The translations under genes and the position numbers were made by a program. Positions 43,200 through 52,274 of a DNA stretch of 64,000 nucleotides are shown piece by piece. The stretch comes from G963666705 sp963666705. Its GTDB lineage: Bacteria; Pseudomonadota; Alphaproteobacteria; CADEGL01. Under the pieces are notes generated by a model. It worked only from the letters and a program-made list of their open reading frames with translations. It searched no databases and had not been told where the DNA came from. Every line of letters begins with the position of its first letter. The stretch's first letter is position 1. The stretch is from NCBI GenBank assembly GCA_963666705.2, contig CAXXKO010000028.1, forward strand, positions 110,402-174,401. The letters are read 5' to 3'.

Positions 43200-44807
43200 A
43201 TGACCGCCACGCCCGCGCCCACGATCGCCGAGGCCCTCGTCGCGGCCCTCGCCGCGCGTGGCGTAAAACGCATCTTCGGCATCCCCGGCGGCGGCAGCAG
43301 CCTCGACCTGATCGCGGCGGCGAGCGCCCGCGGCCTCGACTTCGTGCTCGCCCGCACCGAGAACGCGGCGACCTTGATGGCCGCCGCCACGGCCGAGCTG
43401 ACCGGCGCGCCCGGGGTCGTCCTCACCACCCTCGGGCCGGGCGCCATGAGCGCGGTGAACGGCGTCGCCTACGCCTATCTCGACCGCGCGCCGTTGGTGC
43501 TCGTCAGCGACGCGCTCGACGCCGGCGATTCCTATGTCACCCACCAGGCCGTCGATCAGGCCGCCGTCTTGGCACCCATCGCCAAGGGCTACCGCTCGCT
43601 CGCGGGCGGCGACGGCGCGGCCGAGATCGACACCCTGCTCGATGCGGCGCTCGCCCATCCCCAGGGGCCTGTCCATATCGACCTGAACCCCACCCAGGCC
43701 CGCGCCGCCGCCGGCCCCGGCGCCACAGGGGCGCGGGCGGTGCTGGAGCCCGCGCCGGACGCGGAGCAGGTCGCCGCCGCGCGCCGCCTTCTCGCGGCGG
43801 CCGAGCGGCCGGTGATCGTCGCCGGCCTCCAGGCGCGCGCGGCACCGGGGGCGCTCGCGGCGCTCGCGCGCGCCCTCGCCTGCCCCGTCTTCACCACCTA
43901 CAAGGCCAAGGGCACCATGCCCGATTCGGACCCCCTCCAGGTCGGACACTTCACCGGCGGCGAGGCCGAGGCGCCGTGCATTCGGCAAGCGGACCTCATC
44001 ATCCTCTTCGGCTTCGATCCGGTGGAGCTGATCCCCCAGCCCTGGCGCTACGAGGCGCCCATCGTCGAGCTCGGCCGCGCCCCCGGCCTGCCCCACTACC
44101 GGGCGCCCGACGCGGCGCTGATCGGCCCGCTCGACACCTGCGCCGAGGCCCTCGCCGGGGCCAACCGGCCGTCGCGCTGGACCGCGGCCGAGATCGCCGG
44201 CCATCGGGAACGAATGCGCGATGGACTTCTCGCCGGGTCCGGCACCGGCATCGGCCCTCAGCGCCTCGTCCTCGCCACCGCCGCCGCGGCACCGCCCGGC
44301 GCCCGCGTCACCGTGGATGCCGGCGCGCACATGTTCTCCGCCATGGGCCTGTGGCGGGCGGAGGCGGCGAACGGCGCGCTCATCTCCGATGGCCTTTCGA
44401 CCATGTCCTACGGCCTGTCGGCGGCGATCGCCTCGGCCCTTGAGGAGCCCGAGCGGCGCGTCGTCTGCTTCACGGGCGATGGCGGCCTCATGATGTGCGT
44501 GGCCGAGCTGATGACGGCCGCCGAGCGCGGCCTCCCGGTCCTCATGGTGGTCTTCAACGACGCCGCCCTCTCCCTCATCGACATCAAGCAGCGCGCCCGT
44601 GGCCTGCCCGAGCGTGGCGTGCGCTACCCGGCGGCGGACTTCGCCGCCATCGCCCGCGGGCTCGGCTGCCACGCCTGGCGCGTGACCGAGGACCGGGAAT
44701 TGGAGCCGGCCCTGGCCGAGGCCTTCGCGACCCCCGGCCCCGGACTCCTCGACGTGGCCGTCGACCCGGCGGCCTACCCGTCCCAGATCAAGGCATTGCG
44801 GGGCTGA
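43200..44807 (+). CDS. Thiamine-diphosphate-dependent enzyme (acetolactate synthase-like)
   Basis: 535 residues. Three ThDP-family domains are visible: N-terminal Pyr domain with catalytic Glu54 (LARTENAATLMAAATAEL), a central domain (ADLIILFGFDPVELIPQPWR), and a C-terminal PP domain with the ThDP/Mg motif GDGGLMMCVAELMTAAERGL ending near FNDA. The family includes acetolactate synthase, benzoylformate and oxalyl-CoA decarboxylases; no regulatory subunit gene is present, so a catabolic decarboxylase is more likely than valine biosynthesis. Confidence 0.85.
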   Translation: MTATPAPTIAEALVAALAARGVKRIFGIPGGGSSLDLIAAASARGLDFVLARTENAATLMAAATAELTGAPGVVLTTLGPGAMSAVNGVAYAYLDRAPLVLVSDALDAGDSYVTHQAVDQAAVLAPIAKGYRSLAGGDGAAEIDTLLDAALAHPQGPVHIDLNPTQARAAAGPGATGARAVLEPAPDAEQVAAARRLLAAAERPVIVAGLQARAAPGALAALARALACPVFTTYKAKGTMPDSDPLQVGHFTGGEAEAPCIRQADLIILFGFDPVELIPQPWRYEAPIVELGRAPGLPHYRAPDAALIGPLDTCAEALAGANRPSRWTAAEIAGHRERMRDGLLAGSGTGIGPQRLVLATAAAAPPGARVTVDAGAHMFSAMGLWRAEAANGALISDGLSTMSYGLSAAIASALEEPERRVVCFTGDGGLMMCVAELMTAAERGLPVLMVVFNDAALSLIDIKQRARGLPERGVRYPAADFAAIARGLGCHAWRVTEDRELEPALAEAFATPGPGLLDVAVDPAAYPSQIKALRG

Positions 44808-44889
44808 CAGACGCTCGTGCGTCCATGATAATCGATAATCGCACCAACGGATTCGCGACGACGGCGTAGGTATATAATTAGGGGGGCAC

Positions 44890-46077
44890 ATGCCCGATCC
44901 GAAGACCGGCGAGCTCCGCGGCAACCGCAATCTCGAGCGGCTCTCGCGCATCACCCAGACCAAGCAGGAGGAAGAGATCGCGCGCGGGCTCGAGCTCGGC
45001 CTCGAGGCGGCCCCGTCCATCCAGGACCGCACCATCTCGCTCTTCACGCGCGGCCACCAGCCCGCCTTCGCCGGCATCAACACCTTCATGAAGGCGCCCT
45101 ATTGCGAGGACATTCGCGAGGTCGGCAAGTACGAGGCCGCCTTCCTCGGCGTGCCCTTCGATACCGGCACCACCTATCGCCCCGGTGCGCGCTTCGGCCC
45201 CCAGGCGGTGCGCCGCATCTCGGCCCTCTACGACGGCTATTCCGTCGACGGGGCCGTGGACCTCTACGAGGAGCTCGACTTCTGCGACGCGGGCGACGTC
45301 TTCGTCATCCCCGGCAATATCGAGAAGACCTTCGACCAGGTCTCCATGGCCGTCTCCCACATCTACCGCTCGGGCGCCTTTCCCATCATCGTCGGCGGCG
45401 ACCACAGCCTCGGTTTCCCCAACGTGCGCGGCGTCGCCCCGCACATCGACGGCAATGTGGGCATCATCCATTTCGACCGCCACCTGGACATCCAGGAAAA
45501 GGACATGGACGAGCGCATGCACACCACGCCCTGGTACTGGACGACCCACGAGCCCACGTCCCACACCCACCGCGACCACAGCCACATGCACGAGGTCGGC
45601 CTGCCCAACTGCCCGCCCGAGAATCTGGTCCAGCTCGGCATCGGTGGCTGGTACGGCTCGCGCCCCGGCGCCCTCGTCGCCCGCAGGCGCGGCACCAGCG
45701 TCATGACCATGACGGACGTGACCGAGCTCGGCCCCCGGAAGGCGGCCGAGATGGCGCTCGAGCTCGCGTGGAAGGACGCCAAGGCGGTCTACCTCTCCTT
45801 CGACATCGATTCGATCGACCCCGCCTTCGCCCCCGGCACCGGCACGCCCGAGCCCGGCGGCCTCCTGCCGCGCGAGGCCCTGGAGATGGTGCGCCTGATC
45901 GCGCGCGAGGGGCTGTGCGCCATGGAGGTGGTGGAGATCTCGCCGCCCTACGACGTGAACGACAACACCTCCCAGCTCGGCTGCCGCATCATCCTCGACG
46001 TGCTCGGCGCCCTCGTCGCCGAGGGCCATATCGGGCACCGCGACCGGGTCATGCGCCCGTCGGATGAAGAGGGCTAG
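44890..46077 (+). CDS. Ureohydrolase (agmatinase/arginase fold) with long N-terminus and His-rich insert
   Basis: 395 residues, about 80-90 longer than ordinary agmatinase. All six metal ligands can be placed: His172 (GGDHSLGFP), Asp196, His198, Asp200 (HFDRHLDIQ, with Arg where Ala is usual), Asp305 and Asp307 (SFDIDSIDPAF). Residues 220-234 carry six histidines in alternating positions (THRDHSHMHEV), which looks like an extra metal-handling loop. The N-terminal extension and this loop suggest a non-agmatine subgroup; guanidine hydrolase-like activity with nickel is one possibility, not shown. An EamA transporter follows by 89 bp. Confidence 0.85.
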   Translation: MPDPKTGELRGNRNLERLSRITQTKQEEEIARGLELGLEAAPSIQDRTISLFTRGHQPAFAGINTFMKAPYCEDIREVGKYEAAFLGVPFDTGTTYRPGARFGPQAVRRISALYDGYSVDGAVDLYEELDFCDAGDVFVIPGNIEKTFDQVSMAVSHIYRSGAFPIIVGGDHSLGFPNVRGVAPHIDGNVGIIHFDRHLDIQEKDMDERMHTTPWYWTTHEPTSHTHRDHSHMHEVGLPNCPPENLVQLGIGGWYGSRPGALVARRRGTSVMTMTDVTELGPRKAAEMALELAWKDAKAVYLSFDIDSIDPAFAPGTGTPEPGGLLPREALEMVRLIAREGLCAMEVVEISPPYDVNDNTSQLGCRIILDVLGALVAEGHIGHRDRVMRPSDEEG

Positions 46078-46166
46078 CGCGGGACGCCGCGGCCGTTGGG
46101 GCGTAACCTTTCCTCGCCCGTGGCCGCGGCCATCACGTTGAGCTGCATTCCACTCCACGCCCACCC

Positions 46167-47030
46167 ATGAACCCCGCGGTCTGGGGCGGGCTCAGCGCCC
46201 TCGGCCTCGGCTGCGCGGACTTCTCGGCGCGCTTCTCGAGCCGCGCCATCGGCCATGCAAGCGCACTCCTCGGCATGCTCATCGTGGGCGCGGTGGTGTT
46301 GAGCGCCTGGGTCTGGCTCGCGGAAGCGCCCCTGGTGTGGGCATTGGGCGGCGCCTGGCTCGTCGCCCTCAACGGCGCCGCCACGGCCGTCATGACACTC
46401 CTCCTATACAAGGCGTTGGCGCGTGGCCCGGTCACCATCGTGGCCCCCATCGTGGCCAGCCATCCCGTGCTAGTGGTCGCCTTCTGGGTCGCTCTCGGCG
46501 TCCGGCCCTCGGCCGTGCAATGGGCGGCCATGGCGGCGACGGTCGTGGGCGTGATCGTCGTCGCGCGCGCGGCCCGGCGCTTCGAGGAGCCCGGCACCTG
46601 GACGCGCCAGCACCTGCGGACGACGATCCTCATCTCCCTGGCCTCGGCGCTCGCCTATGCCGTGCTGGTGGTCGCGGGGCAACTCGCGGCGCCCGTCTAT
46701 GGGGAATTGCAGACCGTGTGGCTCGGCCGCTGGGTCGGGATCCTCACGGTGCTGGCCGTCTTCGCCGCCAAGCGCCAGGCGCCCACCCTACCCGTGCGCT
46801 GGTGGCCGTTCCTCCTCGTCCAGGGCATGCTCGATGCCGGCGGCTACCTCTTCCTCTTCGCCGGCAGCCGGGGCGAGGGGGCCGAGATCGCCGCCGTCAC
46901 CGCCTCGGCCTTCGGCGCCGTTACGGTGATCCTGGCCCGCGTCGTCCTGCGCGAGGCGATGGGCGCGCCCCAATGGGCCGGCATCGCCCTTGTTTTCGCC
47001 GGCGTCGCCGCCCTCGCCGTGGGCGTTTGA
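46167..47030 (+). CDS. EamA/DMT-family transporter
   Basis: 287 residues and about ten hydrophobic segments in two EamA repeats (first half ends PIVASHPVLVVAFWVALGVR; second half ends AVTASAFGAVTVILARVVLR). Drug/metabolite exporters or small-solute permeases. It lies downstream of the ureohydrolase on the same strand and may move its substrate or product. Confidence 0.83.
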   Translation: MNPAVWGGLSALGLGCADFSARFSSRAIGHASALLGMLIVGAVVLSAWVWLAEAPLVWALGGAWLVALNGAATAVMTLLLYKALARGPVTIVAPIVASHPVLVVAFWVALGVRPSAVQWAAMAATVVGVIVVARAARRFEEPGTWTRQHLRTTILISLASALAYAVLVVAGQLAAPVYGELQTVWLGRWVGILTVLAVFAAKRQAPTLPVRWWPFLLVQGMLDAGGYLFLFAGSRGEGAEIAAVTASAFGAVTVILARVVLREAMGAPQWAGIALVFAGVAALAVGV

Positions 47031-47132
47031 CCCAGCGGCCCTGACCCGCGCATCCTCCCCGGCGCTCCCGATTCGTCGGCGCGTGGGTATAATCGGGTGC
47101 CCGTCCGGCACCGACCAGCGAGGAGACCGAGA

Positions 47133-47546
47133 GTGAGCGATTTCCAGACAAACGAGGGCCGCTGCCAGTGCGGCGCCGTGCGCTACCGCGTCACCGGGCC
47201 GGCCGAGGACCTCTACCACTGCCACTGCTCCATGTGCCGGCGCCTGCACGGCGCCCTCTTCGCCACCTACGCGATCGTCGCGCGCGGGCACCTGGCCATC
47301 GAGGCGGGGGCGGCGGATATCGTCACCTTCGAGTCCTCCCCCGGCGTGCAACGCCGGCGCTGCCGAACGTGCGGCTGCCAGCTCTTCATCGACGTCGATC
47401 GGAAGCCGGGCCTCGTCTGGTATTCGCCGGCGACGGCCGAGGGCCACCCCGGCCACGCGCCGGAAGTCGAGCGCCACATCTTCGTCGGCTCCAAGGTGTC
47501 CTGGTACGAGATCGCCGACGGGCTGCCGCAATTCGACGAGTCCTAG
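47133..47546 (+). CDS. GFA-family (CENP-V-fold) zinc protein
   Basis: 137 residues from GTG 47133 behind GAGGAGACC. Zinc-binding cysteines in GRCQCGAVRYRV, YHCHCSMCRRLHGALFATY and RRRCRTCGCQLFIDVD match the glutathione-dependent formaldehyde-activating fold. Most members have no proven enzyme role. A second member lies at 63003-63461. Confidence 0.87.
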   Translation: MSDFQTNEGRCQCGAVRYRVTGPAEDLYHCHCSMCRRLHGALFATYAIVARGHLAIEAGAADIVTFESSPGVQRRRCRTCGCQLFIDVDRKPGLVWYSPATAEGHPGHAPEVERHIFVGSKVSWYEIADGLPQFDES

Positions 47547-47576
47547 AGCGAGGAATAGGCAGCTCTCTACCCAGGG

Positions 47577-48745
47577 CTACGCCCTGAACCCAAGCTCGGG
47601 ATCTGGGGCGTCGTCGAGGATGCGCTGGTAGGTGAAACGCGCGAGGTCGATGGCGACGAAACGCCGGTCGAGGATCAGCTCGGCGAGCGCGCGGCCCACG
47701 GCCGGCGCGTGCTGGAGCCCGTGGCCCGAGAAGCCGGTGGCAATGAGGAAGTTCTCGAGCCCGCCGATCCAGGGGCCGAGGATCATGTTGCCGTCGAACT
47801 GGTTCTGGGCGTAATGGCCGGCCCAGGCGTTCCGCACCTTAAGGGTCTCGAAAGCCGGCATACGCCGCGCGAGGCCCGGCCACACCCGCTCCTCGAACCA
47901 AGCGTGATCCACCTCGAAGCGAAAGCTGCCCGCGAGCGCGTGGTCCGTGATCCCGCTGATGAAGCCCGCGCCCTCGGGCCGGAAGCGGGTGCCGAAGCCA
48001 TCGCGCACCAGGGGCAGCCCCCGGGGCGGGTCCGGGACCTCGAAATAGAAGACCATGCGCGGCAGGGGAACGACGGGGATGTCCATGCCGACGAGCGCAC
48101 AAACCTCCCCCGCCCAGGCGCCGGCCGCGTTGACGATGAACTGGGCCTCGATCCGCTCGCCCGTATCCAGCACCACCGCGCGAGCCAGGCGGCCATCGTG
48201 TTCAATCGCGCGAACCCGCGCTGGCCTGTAGTCGGCGCCCAGGGACAGCGCCTTGCGGCGGAGCCCTGAAGCGCGCCGTTGGGGTCGATCCAGCCATCCT
48301 CGGGTGCATGCACCGCCGTCACCACGTCCGACACCTCGAGCCCGGGCACGCGCTGGGCGAGCCCGGCGGCATCGAGCAGATCGACCCGGGCGCCGAGCGC
48401 GGTCTGCAAGGCATGGTTCATCACCATGTCCTCGGCCTGCTGGGCATCGTTGGCAATGAAGAGATAGCCGCCCTGGCGATAGTCGACGGCGGCCGCCGGC
48501 TTCCCCTCGACCGCCATCAGCGCGGCGAAATCGCCATAGAAGGCATGGCCGTATTGCGACATGCGCACGTTCTCCTCCTGGGAGAAGAGGACGCGCACGC
48601 CACCGATGGACCGGCTCGAGGCCGCGAGATCGTAGGTGGGGTCGGGCTCGACCACGACGACACGAAGGGCCGGGTCCCGGCTCAGGAGATGATAGGCGGT
48701 GCTGCCCCCGGTCAGCGCCCCGCCGATTATGATCACGTCAGCCAT
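47577..48745 (-). pseudogene. DAO-family FAD oxidoreductase, broken by one frameshift
   Basis: The 5' part from ATG 48745 reads MADVIIIGGALTGGSTAYHL to DGWIDPNGALQG near 48265. The 3' part in another frame reads RRKALSLGADYRPARVRAIE, then VVLDTGERIEAQFIVNAAGA to NFLIATGFSGHGLQHAPAVG and stops at 47577. Together they are a full-length (about 390 residue) sarcosine/dimethylglycine oxidase-like protein. One missing T in GGCTCCGC (expected GGCTTCCGC, LQGFRRK) explains the break. Real mutation or sequencing error cannot be told apart here. Confidence 0.85.
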
Positions 48746-48789
48746 GCGCGCGTGCTCCGTCCCTGGGGTCATTGTCTCGGGTCCCGGCC

Positions 48790-49251
48790 CTATTCCCGGG
48801 CAATGTCTTCATTCCACAGCGCCGGACGCTCGGCGATGAAGCGGGCCATGAGGGCCGTGCAGTCGGCATCTTCCAGGAGAACCACCGCGACACCACGCTC
48901 GGCGAGGAAATGGGCGTTGCCCTCGAAGTTGCGGGCCTCGCCCACGACGACGCGGGAGATACCGAACTGGAGGATCGTCCCAGCACACATCATGCAGGGC
49001 GAAAGCGTCGTATAGAGGGTGACGCCGCCGTAACCCGGGCGACGGCCGGCGTTGCGGATGCAATCCATCTCGCCATGGGCGATCGGGTCGCCCTCCTGGA
49101 CCCGCTTGTTGCGCCCGCGGGCCACCACGCGCCCGTCCTCGACCATGACCGCGCCGATGGGCAGGCCGCCTTCCTCATAGCCCTTCAGCGCCTCTTCATA
49201 GGCCGCCTTCATGAACCCGAAATCGTCCCCGGTGGCTTCCGTGAATGGCAT
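48790..49251 (-). CDS. Zinc-dependent nucleoside/cytosine deaminase family protein
   Basis: 153 residues. The CDA-fold zinc site is complete: His59 and Glu61 in HGEMDCIRNAG, Cys86 and Cys89 in SPCMMCAGTI. HGEMDCxRNAG resembles the yeast-type cytosine deaminase group; guanine deaminase or a pterin/creatinine-like amidine deaminase remain possible. It is the last gene of a reverse-strand run with transketolase genes; 36 bp separate it from the transketolase C-terminal subunit. Confidence 0.85.
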   Translation of the reverse strand: MPFTEATGDDFGFMKAAYEEALKGYEEGGLPIGAVMVEDGRVVARGRNKRVQEGDPIAHGEMDCIRNAGRRPGYGGVTLYTTLSPCMMCAGTILQFGISRVVVGEARNFEGNAHFLAERGVAVVLLEDADCTALMARFIAERPALWNEDIARE

Positions 49252-49287
49252 CGCGTCACCCCTGATCCAATGCCCCGGCCGGCGGCG

Positions 49288-50310
49288 TCAGCTCCCCGCG
49301 CCGCGCAGAAACCCCAACGCCACCTGGTGCACGCCCAGCCCGTCGAGCTTGTAATGGGCATAGAGCGCGGCGGGCGGGCCGAGCAGCGCGTATTCGTCGC
49401 GAACGCCGTGGCGCAGGAAGGGCACGCGCGCGCATTCCACCAGCACCTCGGCGACGGCGCTGCCGAGGCCGCCGATCACGTTGTGCTCCTCGACGGTGAG
49501 GATGGCGCCCGTCTCGGCCGCGGCGCTCCGCACTTCCTCGGCGTCGAGCGGCTTGATGGTGTGCATGTCGACGACGCGGGTCGCAATACCGTCCGCGCGC
49601 AGAAGCGCGGCCGCGTCGAGGGCGGCGCGCACCTCCGAGCCCGTGGCGATGATGGTGAGGTCGCCGCCCTCGGCGAGGCGGATCGCCCGGCCGAAGGCGA
49701 GCCCGTCGGGGACGTCCGCATAGACCTCCGGGTCGCGGCCGCGGCCCATGCGGATATACATGGCGCCCTGATGGTCGAGGGAGGCGCGCAGGACGGCGCG
49801 CAGGTGGTTGGCGTCGGTGGCGCAGACCACCGTCAGGTCGGCGATCGAGCGCATCATGCCCAGATCCTCGAGCGCGTGGTGCGACGTGCCGTAGAACCCC
49901 ATGGAGATACCCGAATGGTGGCCGAGGACGCGGACCGGCATGCGGGTATAGGCGCAGTCGGTGCGAATCTGCTCCGCGCACAGGATGGCGCTGAAGGCGG
50001 CGAAGGTCGCCGCGTAGGGAATCTGGCCGCACGACGCCATGCCGGCCGCCGCCGTGATCATGTTCTTCTCGGCGATGCCGAAATCGAAGAAGCGATCGGG
50101 ATGGCGGGCCTGGAACTCGGTCGTCCGGTTGGCGGGGGCGAGATCGGCCGTCAGCACGACGATGCGGCCGTCCCGGTCGGCCATGTCCGCGAGCTCCTCG
50201 CCGAGGACGAAGGCGGGCAGGCGGGAGGCCGGCGTGCCCTTGACGGACTCGCTCTCTTCGAGAGAGCCAACCCCGCGGAAGATGTCGCTCTGGTCCTGGC
50301 CGGTCGTCAT
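49288..50310 (-). CDS. Transketolase, C-terminal subunit
   Basis: 340 residues from ATG 50310. Pyrimidine-binding domain with FFDFGIAEKNMITAAAGMAS (catalytic Glu) and the transketolase C-terminal domain with DMHTIKPLDAEEV and GGLGSAVAEVLVE. It overlaps the N-terminal subunit gene by 4 bp (ATGA), so the two chains are made together as a split transketolase. Such split pairs are common in catabolic clusters. Confidence 0.9.
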   Translation of the reverse strand: MTTGQDQSDIFRGVGSLEESESVKGTPASRLPAFVLGEELADMADRDGRIVVLTADLAPANRTTEFQARHPDRFFDFGIAEKNMITAAAGMASCGQIPYAATFAAFSAILCAEQIRTDCAYTRMPVRVLGHHSGISMGFYGTSHHALEDLGMMRSIADLTVVCATDANHLRAVLRASLDHQGAMYIRMGRGRDPEVYADVPDGLAFGRAIRLAEGGDLTIIATGSEVRAALDAAALLRADGIATRVVDMHTIKPLDAEEVRSAAAETGAILTVEEHNVIGGLGSAVAEVLVECARVPFLRHGVRDEYALLGPPAALYAHYKLDGLGVHQVALGFLRGAGS

Positions 50311-51197
50311 TGCCCGCTCCCAGTCGCATTCCCATCGGCCGGCTGGAGGCCCCGTTTGATCTCGGCCACCACGGCGTCATAGTCGCGCCCCACCAGGTTG
50401 CCGACGTGCCAGTTGAGGTTGCCCTCCATCATGCCGACGCCGCGCCCCTTGACGGTGTCGGCGACGATCAGCCTCGGCTTGCCCTCGCCGGGCGGCGGCA
50501 GGCCGTCGAAGGCCGCAAGGATGGCGCCGAAATCGTGGCCGTCGATGCGCGTCGTCTCCCAGCCGAAGCCGCGGAACCGGTCCTCGATGGGCTCGACGCT
50601 CATGATGTCCTCGGTATGGCCGTCGATGCACAGGCCGTTGCGGTCGATGATGCCGACGACGGACGCGAGGCCGAAATGGCTGGCCGCCATGGCCGCCTCC
50701 CACACCTGCCCCTCGTGCAGCTCCCCGTCCCCGATCATGCAGTAGACGCGGTTGCCGCGCCCCTGCACGCGACCGGCGAGCGCCATGCCGACGGCTACGG
50801 AGAGGCCATGGCCGAGGGACCCGGAGCTGAAGTCGATGCCCGGGATCTTCTTCATGTCGGGATGGTCGCCGAAGGCGCTGCCGAGGCGGGTGAACTCGTC
50901 CAGCAGAGCGGGGTCGAAGAAGCCCAAATCGGCGAGCACGGGGTAGAGGCCGATGGCGGCGTGGCCCTTGCTCAAGATGAACCGGTCCCGGTCGGGCCAC
51001 TGGGGGTCGGCGGGGTCGATGCGGAGCTGCGCGTAGTAGAGCGCCGCGAACAGCTCGGCGGCGGAGAAAGTGCTCGAATAGTGCCCCGCGCCCGCGATAC
51101 GGGCGAGCCGCACCGTCTCCAGGCGCACGAACCTGGCCCGGTCGGCGAGAAAATCGAGCGAGACGTTGCGGCCGTGGGATTCCGTGGTCTCGGGCAT
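50307..51197 (-). CDS. Transketolase, N-terminal (ThDP-binding) subunit
   Basis: 296 residues from ATG 51197, preceded by AAGGAGGAGCGA. ThDP/Mg motif IGDGELHEGQVWEAAMAASH ending IIDRNGLCIDG, plus SKGHAAIGLYPVLADLGFFD and SGSLGHGLSVAVGMALAG. Pairs with the next gene. The hydrolase gene ends 13 bp upstream, so all are one operon. Confidence 0.9.
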   Translation of the reverse strand: MPETTESHGRNVSLDFLADRARFVRLETVRLARIAGAGHYSSTFSAAELFAALYYAQLRIDPADPQWPDRDRFILSKGHAAIGLYPVLADLGFFDPALLDEFTRLGSAFGDHPDMKKIPGIDFSSGSLGHGLSVAVGMALAGRVQGRGNRVYCMIGDGELHEGQVWEAAMAASHFGLASVVGIIDRNGLCIDGHTEDIMSVEPIEDRFRGFGWETTRIDGHDFGAILAAFDGLPPPGEGKPRLIVADTVKGRGVGMMEGNLNWHVGNLVGRDYDAVVAEIKRGLQPADGNATGSGQ

Positions 51198-51210
51198 TCG
51201 CTCCTCCTCC

Positions 51211-52065
51211 TTAACGCTCGCCGAGAAAGGCGAGGATCTCGCGGGCGAAGTCCGCGGGCGTGTCATGGGGGATCCAGTGCGAGGCGTTTTCCTGGCGCAC
51301 GAGCCGCGCGTTCGGGATCTCGCGGGCGAGGGTCTCGCCGTCGCGGATGGTCTGCCACGGGTCTTGCACGCCCCACAGCACGAGGGTCGGGGCCGCGATC
51401 TCGCCGTGGCGGTCGACCAGCGCCATCGTATGGTTGGTGTTGAGCGCGCTCGCGTTGCGGATCAGGCTGATCTTGCCCTCCTCGTCGCTGTAGGGGGCAA
51501 CGATGCCGTCGCGAAAGGCGGGCGTGAGGCGGTCTTCGTTGTGAATCCCGTCGGCCAGGCCCGAGGCCACGAAATCCGCCACTTCCCTGGGCGTCTTCGA
51601 CCGCCATTCCGGGTTGCCGAGGGCGATCATGTCGTCGATGGGCCAGGATTCGTAGGCCACTGCGTTGGTGAGGACGAGCCGGGCCACGCGGTCTGGGTGC
51701 TCGATGCCCAGGATCAGCGCCACGCCGCCGCCCGTATCGTGGCCGACGATGGTCGCCCGCTCGATTTCGAGGGCGTCGAGGAAGGCGAGGATCATGCGGG
51801 CCTGTGCCGGAAGCGAGCGGTCGAAGCGGTCGCGCCGGTCCGAATACCCGTGGCCGAGGAAATCGGGCGCCAGCACGCGGCACCCGGCGGCGAGCGGCGG
51901 GATCGCGTCGCGATAGAGGAAGGACCAGGTGGGGATGCCGTGCAGCAACACCACGGGCTCGCCCTCGCCAAGGTCGGTATAGGCGACCTTGAGGGTCAAA
52001 TAACATAACCCATCCAGCAGAACCGCCTTCTGTCTCTTGCGGAACGCCTCGTGTTCCGTGGCCAT
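51211..52065 (-). CDS. Alpha/beta hydrolase, haloalkane dehalogenase/epoxide hydrolase type
   Basis: 284 residues. Oxyanion motif LLHGIPTWSFLYRD, nucleophile Asp110 in VGHDTGGGVALI (Asp rather than Ser), acid Asp in LWGVQDPWQ and His in ASHWIPHD. The Asp nucleophile and HGxPTWS point to dehalogenase or epoxide hydrolase chemistry. First gene of the operon running into the split transketolase and deaminase. Confidence 0.86.
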   Translation of the reverse strand: MATEHEAFRKRQKAVLLDGLCYLTLKVAYTDLGEGEPVVLLHGIPTWSFLYRDAIPPLAAGCRVLAPDFLGHGYSDRRDRFDRSLPAQARMILAFLDALEIERATIVGHDTGGGVALILGIEHPDRVARLVLTNAVAYESWPIDDMIALGNPEWRSKTPREVADFVASGLADGIHNEDRLTPAFRDGIVAPYSDEEGKISLIRNASALNTNHTMALVDRHGEIAAPTLVLWGVQDPWQTIRDGETLAREIPNARLVRQENASHWIPHDTPADFAREILAFLGER

Positions 52066-52134
52066 GTCCTTTCTCCAGGTTCGCCGGGCCGAAGTATTTC
52101 TAGTGCCTGGCCATTCGGTGCATCATCGACCCTC

Positions 52135-52262
52135 CTACTTCGACAGGCTCAGCATGAGGGCCTCACCTTGGGTCCGCTCCTCGTACCACGCCCATCGTCC
52201 CGAGCCGCCTCACCCTGAGCCTCCTCATCCTGAGCTTGTCGAAGGACGAAGGGTGAGGCCTA
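52135..52262. repeat. Intergenic REP-like inverted repeat
   Basis: TACTTCGACAGGCTCAGCAT near 52137 and CATCCTGAGCTTGTCGAAGG near 52228 are inverted copies of the common CTTCGACAAGCTCAGG motif; CACCCTGAGCC also appears. They can pair across about 70 bases. No gene in 52066-52274. Confidence 0.6.
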
Positions 52263-52274
52263 CACCGCAGGGCC

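Noticed and set aside
42897..45089. 730-residue reverse-strand ORF
   Set aside because: Shadow of the second GGT and the ThDP enzyme genes; no start signal and no domain.
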